The notes under the pieces are model-generated. The model was not told where the DNA came from. It searched no databases and saw only the letters and a program-made list of their open reading frames with translations. Below are positions 57,259-64,000 of a stretch of DNA of 64,000 nucleotides, piece by piece (position 1 is the first letter of the stretch; each line of letters begins with the position of its first letter). A program made the position numbers and the translations under genes. The stretch lies in contig JARDVN010000001.1 in the NCBI GenBank assembly GCA_028994555.1, forward strand, positions 3,286,001-3,350,000. Direction: 5' to 3'. The DNA is from Citrobacter amalonaticus (GTDB lineage: Bacteria; Pseudomonadota; Gammaproteobacteria; Enterobacterales; Enterobacteriaceae).

Positions 57259-57316
57259 GATTTCCAGCAGGGCGGCGCACAATAGCGCCACCCACTGACA
57301 ATCCGTAGCGAACCCC

Positions 57317-57973
57317 ATGTCTGATAACGACGAATTGCAGCAAATCGCGCATCTGCGCCGTGAATACACCAAAGGCGGTCTGCGCCGCCGCGATCTTCCC
57401 GCTGAGCCGTTAACGCTTTTCGAACGCTGGCTGGCTCAGGCATGTGACGCCAGACTGGCGGATCCCACCGCCATGGTCGTGGCGACCGTTGACGAAAATG
57501 GCCAACCGTATCAGCGTATTGTGTTACTGAAACACTACGATGAAAGAGGGCTGGTGTTCTACACCAACCTCGGCAGTCGTAAAGCGCATCAAATCGAAAA
57601 AAATCCGCGCATCAGCCTGTTGTTTCCCTGGCATATGCTGGAACGGCAGGTGATGGTGACAGGCAAAGCCGAACGCTTATCGACGCTGGAAGTGGTGAAG
57701 TACTTCCACAGCCGTCCGCGTGACAGCCAGATCGGCGCCTGGGTCTCGAAACAGTCCAGCCGCATTTCCGCGCGCGGGATCCTCGAAAGTAAATTCCTCG
57801 AATTAAAACAGAAATTCCAGCAAGGCGAAGTGCCGCTGCCCAGTTTCTGGGGTGGATTTCGCGTCAGCATTGAACAGATGGAGTTCTGGCAGGGCGGCGA
57901 ACACCGACTGCATGACCGCTTTTTATACCAGCGTGAAAATAACGCATGGAAAATTGACCGTCTCGCGCCATAA
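57317..57973 (+). CDS. pdxH: Pyridoxine 5'-phosphate oxidase
   Basis: 218-residue FMN enzyme oxidising PNP/PMP to pyridoxal phosphate. Blocks [32 protein letters not shown], the signature [19 protein letters not shown] and the C-terminal RLAP. Intact; followed by tyrS as in E. coli. Confidence 0.97.
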   Translation: MSDNDELQQIAHLRREYTKGGLRRRDLPAEPLTLFERWLAQACDARLADPTAMVVATVDENGQPYQRIVLLKHYDERGLVFYTNLGSRKAHQIEKNPRISLLFPWHMLERQVMVTGKAERLSTLEVVKYFHSRPRDSQIGAWVSKQSSRISARGILESKFLELKQKFQQGEVPLPSFWGGFRVSIEQMEFWQGGEHRLHDRFLYQRENNAWKIDRLAP

Positions 57974-58099
57974 ACCCGGAAAATTGTTGTGTTAAGCGCT
58001 AGCGCTGTGTGCGCCAGCGCTTTATTCTATAGAACTTTCGCGTCTGGCGAAAAGTCGTGTACCGGCAAAGGTGCAGTCGTTTTATACATGGAGATTTTG

Positions 58100-59375
58100 A
58101 TGGCAAGCAGTAACTTGATTAAACAATTGCAAGAGCGGGGGGCTGGTCGCCCAGGTGACGGACGAGGAAGCGTTAGCAGAGCGACTGGCGCAAGGCCCGA
58201 TCGCGCTCTATTGCGGCTTCGACCCTACCGCTGACAGCTTGCATTTGGGGCATCTGGTTCCCTTGTTATGCCTGAAACGCTTCCAGCAGGCAGGTCACAA
58301 ACCTGTGGCGCTGGTCGGTGGCGCGACCGGTCTGATTGGCGATCCGAGTTTTAAAGCTGCCGAGCGTAAACTGAACACCGAAGACACCGTTCAGGAGTGG
58401 GTAGACAAAATCCGTAAACAGGTTGCTCCGTTCCTGGATTTCGACTGCGGCGACAACTCCGCTATCGCGGCGAATAACTATGACTGGTTCGGCAACATGA
58501 ACGTGCTGACCTTTCTGCGCGATATCGGTAAGCACTTCTCTGTAAACCAGATGATCAACAAAGAAGCGGTGAAGCAGCGTCTGAACCGTGACGATCAAGG
58601 GATCTCCTTCACCGAGTTCTCCTACAACCTGTTACAGGGTTATGACTTTGCCTGTCTGAATAAACTGCATGGCGTGGCGCTGCAAATCGGCGGTTCCGAT
58701 CAATGGGGTAACATTACCTCCGGGATCGACCTGACGCGTCGCCTGCATCAGAATCAGGTCTTCGGTCTGACCGTTCCGTTGATCACCAAAGCGGATGGCA
58801 CCAAGTTCGGGAAAACCGAAGGCGGTGCAGTATGGCTGGATCCGAAGAAAACCAGTCCGTACAAATTCTACCAGTTCTGGATCAACACGGCGGACGCCGA
58901 CGTGTATCGCTTCCTGAAGTTCTTCACCTTCATGGACATTGAAGAGATCAATGCGCTGGAAGAAGAAGACAAGAACAGCGGTAAAGCGCCGCGTGCGCAG
59001 TACGTGCTGGCCGAACAGGTCACGCGTCTGGTGCATGGCGAAGAGGGCCTTATCGCGGCAAAACGCATCACCGAGAGCCTGTTCAACGGTACGCTGAGCG
59101 ATTTGAGCGAAGCGGACTTCGAACAACTGGCGCAGGATGGTGTGCCGATGGTTGAGATGGAAAAAGGCGCAGACCTGATGCAGGCGCTGGTGGATTCCGA
59201 ACTGCAACCGTCTCGTGGTCAGGCGCGTAAGACTATTGCGTCAAACGCGATCACCATTAACGGTGAAAAGCAGTCAGATCCGGAATACACCTTCGTCGAA
59301 GGCGATCGTCTGTATGGTCGCTACACGTTGCTGCGTCGCGGTAAGAAGAATTACTGTCTGGTGTGCTGGAAGTAA
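58100..59375 (+). CDS. tyrS: Tyrosyl-tRNA synthetase (one +1 frameshift)
   Basis: 424 aa after correction, E. coli length. Class I synthetase with HIGH-type [13 protein letters not shown]-type KFGKT and a C-terminal S4 domain ([18 protein letters not shown]). Break at the G run 58137-58142, codon 13: five Gs give [14 protein letters not shown]. As given, the start codon would yield a short dead product. The gene is essential, so this is strong evidence that the break is not biological. ATG at 58100 with GGAG. Confidence 0.96.
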
Positions 59376-59387
59376 TCGAAAGTCAGC

Positions 59388-59420
59388 AGGGGCGTGGGAA
59401 ACCACGCCCCTTTCTATTTT
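59388..59420 (+). terminator. tyrS terminator
   Basis: AGGGGCGTGG / CCACGCCCCT hairpin with GAAA loop followed by TTTCTATTTT, 12 bases after the tyrS stop. Confidence 0.9.
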
Positions 59421-59441
59421 CAGGGTTGTGGTAAGTAAAAA

Positions 59442-60302
59442 ATGAAGAATATTCTCGCCATTCAGTCCCACGTTGTTTTTGGACATGCTGGCAACAGTGC
59501 CGCGGAGTTTCCGATGCGCCGCCTTGGTGCCAACGTCTGGCCCCTCAATACGGTTCAATTCTCTAATCACACACAGTACGGCAAATGGACCGGCTGCGTT
59601 ATGCCGCCCTCGCATCTGACCGAGATTGTGCAGGGCATTGCCGATATCGACCAACTCAAGCGCTGCGATGCGGTGCTAAGCGGTTATCTGGGGTCAGCGG
59701 AGCAGGGCGAGCATATTCTGGGGATCGTGCGTCAGGTGAAAGCGGCTAATCCGGCGGCAAAATATTTCTGTGACCCGGTGATGGGACATCCGGAAAAGGG
59801 GTGCATTGTCGCGCCTGGCGTCGCTGAATTTCATGTTCGCCACGCGTTACCTGCCAGCGACATCATCGCCCCGAATCTGATTGAACTGGAAATTCTCTGT
59901 GAACACGCGGTGAACAGTGTGGATGAGGCGGTTGTCGCCGCCCGCGAGCTCATTGCACAGGGGCCGGAGATTGTGCTGGTCAAACACCTGGCGCGTGCGG
60001 GTTACAGTCAGGATCGTTTTGAAATGCTGCTGGTTACTGCCGATGACGCCTGGCACATCAGTCGGCCGCTGGTGGATTTCGGTGCCCGGCAACCGGTGGG
60101 CGTTGGTGATGTGACCAGTGGCTTGTTGCTGGTGAAGTTGCTGCAGGGCGCGACCATCCAGCAGGCGCTGGAGCATGTTACTGCGGCGGTGTATGAGATT
60201 ATGATTGCCACCAAATCGATGCAGGAATATGAACTGCAGGTAGTGGCCGCACAGGATCGTATCGCTCAACCAGAGCATTACTTTAGCGCCACACAGCTCT
60301 GA
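59442..60302 (+). CDS. pdxY: Pyridoxal kinase PdxY
   Basis: 286-residue ribokinase-fold kinase phosphorylating pyridoxal in B6 salvage. Blocks [51 protein letters not shown], and the catalytic [10 protein letters not shown]. Intact; follows the tyrS terminator. Confidence 0.97.
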   Translation: MKNILAIQSHVVFGHAGNSAAEFPMRRLGANVWPLNTVQFSNHTQYGKWTGCVMPPSHLTEIVQGIADIDQLKRCDAVLSGYLGSAEQGEHILGIVRQVKAANPAAKYFCDPVMGHPEKGCIVAPGVAEFHVRHALPASDIIAPNLIELEILCEHAVNSVDEAVVAARELIAQGPEIVLVKHLARAGYSQDRFEMLLVTADDAWHISRPLVDFGARQPVGVGDVTSGLLLVKLLQGATIQQALEHVTAAVYEIMIATKSMQEYELQVVAAQDRIAQPEHYFSATQL

Positions 60303-60307
60303 CTCTC

Positions 60308-60345
60308 TTGCCGGATGACGGCGTTTACCGCCGCCATCCGGTCTG
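60308..60345. repeat. REP element between pdxY and gstA
   Basis: TTGCCGGATGACGGCG-TTTAC-CGCCGCCATCCGG, a single REP palindrome between convergent genes. Confidence 0.85.
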
Positions 60346-60351
60346 ATTCGT

Positions 60352-60957
60352 TTACTGTATTCCTTCCGCCTTCAGCGCAGCCGCAACGCCCGGACGTTCA
60401 GTCATTCGCTTCATATATGCCGCAATATGGTCTACTCCATCCATATTAAGTTTCACCGCATACGCCCAGCGCAGTACGGTGAAAAGATAGGCATCCGCGA
60501 TAGTGAAACGCGAGCCACAAATCCATTGTCCCTCTTTGAGCGCGGCATCAACGTACTGCATTTTCTTCTCAAGAAGCGCACGAACGGTCGGTTTATACTC
60601 TTCTGGGGTGTCAGGGCGAAACAGCGGCGTGAAGCCTTTATGCAGTTCAGTCGCAATGTAGTTAAGCCATTCCAGCGTCTTATAGCGTGAAATGCTGCTC
60701 ACGGGAGCCAATAACTGGCGGTCAGGAACGCTGTCGGCGAGATATTGCATAATTGCCACGCCTTCGGTCAGCAGCGTACCATCATCGAGCAGCAGGGCGG
60801 GAACCTGTCCTTTTGGGTTGACTGCGAAAAAATCATCGCCGTTTTCCAGGCGCTTCTTCATCAAATCCACGCCTTCCAGCGTGAAATCTTTTCCACTCTC
60901 GCGAAGGGTAATATGGGAAGCAAGAGAGCAGGCGCCTGGCTTGTAGAACAGTTTCAT
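60352..60957 (-). CDS. gstA: Glutathione S-transferase
   Basis: 201-residue beta-class GST. Thioredoxin-fold N-terminus [16 protein letters not shown] with the active-site Cys10, GSH-binding [19 protein letters not shown], helical C-terminal domain with [13 protein letters not shown]. Intact; ends ALKAEGIQ. Confidence 0.97.
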   Translation of the reverse strand: MKLFYKPGACSLASHITLRESGKDFTLEGVDLMKKRLENGDDFFAVNPKGQVPALLLDDGTLLTEGVAIMQYLADSVPDRQLLAPVSSISRYKTLEWLNYIATELHKGFTPLFRPDTPEEYKPTVRALLEKKMQYVDAALKEGQWICGSRFTIADAYLFTVLRWAYAVKLNMDGVDHIAAYMKRMTERPGVAAALKAEGIQ

Positions 60958-61006
60958 CGATAACTCCTTTCAACTGAGGTTTAACGTATCCTGGTTCGGG
61001 TTCAGG

Positions 61007-61042
61007 CAAAAAAAAGCCGCTAACGCAAAGTTAGCAGCTTCA
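61007..61042 (-). terminator. dtpA terminator
   Basis: On the minus strand AAGCTGCTAAC-TTTGC-GTTAGCGGCTT followed by a T8 tract. It lies between dtpA and the start of gstA. Confidence 0.85.
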
Positions 61043-61061
61043 TTATGCGTTTCCCAGAAAT

Positions 61062-62568
61062 TTACGCGGCAGCGGTTTTAGACGCTTCTTCGCGGGGTTC
61101 GTCGTCCTGAGTCATGCGGTTCAGTTTCGGCGCCGTCAGCAACATCAGAACAGCGATCACTGCGGTCGCCACGCCAATCTGCAGGAACACACGACCATAC
61201 ACTTCAAGAGACATCAGCGGGTCGGTTACGTTTTCCGGAACAGCCATCATGCTGGCGACATAACCACCAATGATGTTGGCGCCGGCAGTGGTCAGGAACC
61301 AGCTACCCATGATGAAGCCCATCAGACGTTGCGGAACCAGCTGTGCTACCATGGCCAGACCCAGACCGGAAATCATCAGCTCACCGATACTTTGCAGACC
61401 GTAGCAGATGATCAGCCAGTTAACGGAAACGATACCCGCATCGGTCGCGAATTTGGCACCCAGCGGCAGGATCAGGAACGCCCCTGAACAGAGCACCATA
61501 CCAATGGCAAACTTCGTCGGCATTGGCAGGGTGTCACCCATCTTGTTATAGATAGCGGCGAGGATAGGGCTACCAATGATGATCCAGAACGGGTTCAGCG
61601 CCTGATACTGTTCAGGTTCGAACGCGATGCCAAGAATGGAGTGTTCAACGTTACGGATAGCGAAGAAGTTCAGCGATGTCGGCATCTGGCTGTACAGCAC
61701 GAAGAAGATGATCGCTTCCAGCATCAGAATGAACGCCACAATCATTTTACGACGAGCCGCACCCTGCATAGAGAAGGCTTCTTTACCGAAGATAATCACA
61801 ATACCCAGCGCGATGACCCCCCAGAACCATGCGGGCGATTTGCTGGTTGTGCAGCAGCCAGGTGGCGATCGCGATGAGTGCGACAACGCCGACGATGGTC
61901 AGCAGCAGGTTGCGGAAGTTGATCGGCTCGAAGTCAGGTTTAGAACCGTAGTTTTTCACCCAGCGCTGGCAGAACGCGAAGTTCACTACGGTTATCAGCA
62001 TACCGACAACGCTCAACGCGAACGCGGTGCTCCAGCCGTAATGGGCGGCCAGCCACGGCGTTGCCAGCATAGAGAAGAATGAACCAATATTGACGGACAT
62101 GTAGTACATCGTAAATGCACCATCAAGACGCGGGTCATCTTTTGCATAGCAGGTCGAGAGCAGCGAGGACGGGTTAGCTTTAAACAGACCATTACCCACG
62201 GCAATGGCGGCCATCCCCATATAAACGACGCCGGCGTCGTGCCCGGACCATGCCACCAGGGCATAACCAATGGCCAGTACCACCGCACCGAGCATAATGA
62301 CGCGCTTGGTACCCAGAACTTTATCGCCTAACCAGCCACCAATGGCGACCAGACCGTAAACCAGGGCGCTAAAGGACGAGAAAAGAGTGATTGAATCCGC
62401 TTCAGACATACCCAGTTGTTTAACCAGGTAAACGGCCATAATTCCTTGTAAGCCGTAATAACCGAAACGCTCCCAGAGCTCAATCGAGAAGATGAGATAG
62501 AACGCCTTCGGTTGTTTGAAAGCGTTAAGACTGACGCTTTCCGTTGGTTTCTTGTTTGCAGTAGACAC
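61062..62568 (-). CDS. dtpA: Dipeptide/tripeptide permease A (one +1 frameshift)
   Basis: 501 aa after correction (E. coli TppB/DtpA 500). Proton-coupled POT/PTR-family transporter with the E1xxE2R motif [12 protein letters not shown]2 signatures [13 protein letters not shown] and [13 protein letters not shown]. Break at the plus-strand C run 61817-61822 ([16 protein letters not shown]). In E. coli induced by OmpR and anaerobiosis. Confidence 0.95.
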
Positions 62569-63176
62569 TTTAGCCTCTTTTTTTTACATCCCATATTAAC
62601 GGGGGTGTTCTGTCACGTGATACCACTGGGTAGCCGTGAATTGTTATAGTGGGAGGGGGAAACGGCGAGTAATGTTCACTATCTTGCACTTTCAGACAAG
62701 TCTTTTGTAATAACCTGTTACATATCTCTCGCGTGGTGGATTCGACGGGGTTGATAAATGTTAGCCAGCGTTAAATTTCTCTAAATGCATAATGGCAGTT
62801 TTTTACGCTATCGTGAGGCCCTGAAAATCGCTGTATGGCGATATGTTCTGCTATTTCAGGTGTGATGCAGTGATAAAGGCCAGCATCTAAAAAATAGCCA
62901 GTGTAATGTTTTGTGTATAAAAACTGACTCATTGTCATTTGATTGTAGAATTAACCAAAATGAACACAAAATTTTACATGGGGTTATCACTATGATCGGG
63001 ATCACAGTTGGATAGAAATTTTCGTTATTAAAAAAATGATTAACCTGAATAAGCGCTAATCACTAGGATTATTCATTTGTCTACGCCGGTGAGAGTGGAA
63101 TCATTAACGGGCTGAGAGGAAAGAAGCAGAGGATAACAAAAAGTGATGGCGGGGCGGATGGGGTTGCCCCGACTGG
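62569..63176. other. dtpA upstream region and nth end
   Basis: 608 bases without a recognisable gene. The stretch 62900-63080 is strongly A/T-rich and probably holds distal dtpA control sequence. At 63145-63171 a minus-strand hairpin CGGGGC...GCCCCG followed by T5 is the likely terminator of the rsx-nth operon. Confidence 0.55.
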
Positions 63177-63813
63177 TCAGATATCGACCTTCTCTTTGAA
63201 CTCACAAAGATCTTCGATGATACAGGAGCCACAACGCGGTTTGCGGGCGATACAGGTGTAACGACCGTGCAGGATAAACCAGTGGTGGCAATCGACCTTA
63301 AACTCTGCGGGGACCACTTTCAGCAGTTTCTCTTCCACCTGCTCAACGTTCTTACCGGGCGCAAACTGGGTACGGTTACAGACGCGAAAGATATGCGTGT
63401 CGACGGCGATGGTGGGCCAGCCGAAGGCGGTATTCAACACGACGTTTGCCGTCTTGCGACCCACGCCTGGCAGAGCTTCAAGCGCAGCGCGATCTTCTGG
63501 CACCACGCCATGATGCTGCTCAAGCAGGATGCGGCAGGTCTTAATCACGTTTTCGGCTTTACTGTTAAACAGGCCAATCGTTTTGATATAGGACTTCACG
63601 CCCTCAACGCCGAGTTCCAGCATGGCGGCGGGGGGTGTTGGCAACCGGATAGAGTTTCGCCGTGGCCTTGTTCACGCTGACATCTGTCGCCTGCGCCGAT
63701 AACAGTACGGCGATCAGCAGTTCAAAGGGCGAGCTGAAATTCAGTTCGGTCGTCGGATGCGGATTGTTCGCGCGTAATCGGGTTAAAATTTCTAACCGCT
63801 TTGCTTTATTCAT
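63177..63813 (-). CDS. nth: Endonuclease III (one +1 frameshift)
   Basis: 211 aa after correction, E. coli length. DNA glycosylase/AP lyase for oxidised pyrimidines. Helix-hairpin-helix [12 protein letters not shown] with the catalytic Lys, AVDTHIFRV with the catalytic Asp, and the C-x6-C-x2-C-x5-C [4Fe-4S] loop at the end. Break at the plus-strand G run 63630-63635 (VANTPA/AMLEL). ATG overlaps the rsxE TGA. Confidence 0.96.
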
Positions 63814-64000
63814 GAGACATTCCCTGGTTCACCGGAGGGCAACTCCGTTGTGACAGACGCACTGGCGCGACGTTTTTTCATCTTCTCATCAATGAGAAAT
63901 TTTACCGCCAGCATGAGTCCCAGGCCAATAAAGGCGCCGGGTGGCAACATTGCCAGCAGGAAAGGAGAGTCGGTGTGGAAAATTTCCACGCGCAGAACCT
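63810..64000 (-). CDS. rsxE: RsxE, electron transport complex subunit (3' part)
   Basis: C-terminal 63 or so residues of RsxE, an inner-membrane subunit of the Rnf-like Rsx complex that keeps SoxR reduced. Visible: [40 protein letters not shown], last span then a basic tail. Its TGA overlaps the nth ATG, the last two genes of the rsx operon. The 5' part lies beyond the window. Confidence 0.93.
   Translation of the reverse strand, partial: VLRVEIFHTDSPFLLAMLPPGAFIGLGLMLAVKFLIDEKMKKRRASASVTTELPSGEPGNVS

Overview
The window is a chromosomal segment of an enteric bacterium (Enterobacteriaceae). Gene content and order follow the E. coli / Salmonella backbone from sufD to rsxE almost gene for gene. 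The tetrathionate reductase locus, absent from E. coli K-12, and an lpp product that reads like Salmonella LppA point to a Citrobacter-like organism; this is inference from gene content, not a species call.

Layout. 1-3.2 kb: end of the suf Fe-S assembly operon (sufD partial, sufS, sufE) and ldtE. 3.2-5.2 kb: lpp and pykF. 5.7-8.3 kb: a MetNIQ-type ABC importer. 8.4-15.7 kb: divergent ttrBCA / ttrSR for tetrathionate respiration. 15.8-16.8 kb: fumD with an IS1 in its last codons. 17.2-23 kb: the anaerobic ydhY-V-W-X-U-T redox cluster behind a perfect FNR box. 23-26 kb: a polar amino acid ABC importer. 26.3-30.3 kb: a small unrecognised ORF, a 46-residue Cys-ended peptide gene, ydhS, an MBL-fold protein, ydhR and two tRNA-Val genes. 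30.4-64 kb: mdtK, ribE, cfa, punC/punR, purR, ynhF, ydhP, sodB, mepH, grxD, lhr, rnt, gloA, nemA, nemR, ydhL, ydhF, sodC, ydhKJI, slyA, slyB, anmK, mliC, pdxH, tyrS, pdxY, gstA, dtpA, nth and the end of rsxE. The interval pykF...valV/mdtK is the one that holds SPI-2 in Salmonella; here it carries ttr and respiratory genes, but no type III secretion gene was seen.

A dominant technical property: 26 protein genes and one tRNA are broken by single-base length errors, nearly all one extra base in a homopolymer (34 gains, 1 loss found). They hit essential genes (tyrS), and removing them restores the usual family lengths (SufS 406, SufE 138, YdhV 700, PurR 341, NemR 199, TyrS 424, Nth 211, tRNA-Val 77 nt). 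I treat them as sequence errors and annotate full-length genes across them, giving each run in the entry. One such error creates a false ATPase-permease fusion.

Functionally the accessory part is about anaerobic life: TtrSR senses tetrathionate and drives the periplasmic TtrABC reductase; the FNR-linked ydh cluster encodes an aldehyde:ferredoxin-oxidoreductase-like enzyme with two ferredoxins, a cytochrome b and a repeat protein of unknown role. The rest is housekeeping: Fe-S assembly, envelope maintenance, oxidative and electrophile defence, vitamin B6 and riboflavin synthesis, purine control and DNA repair.
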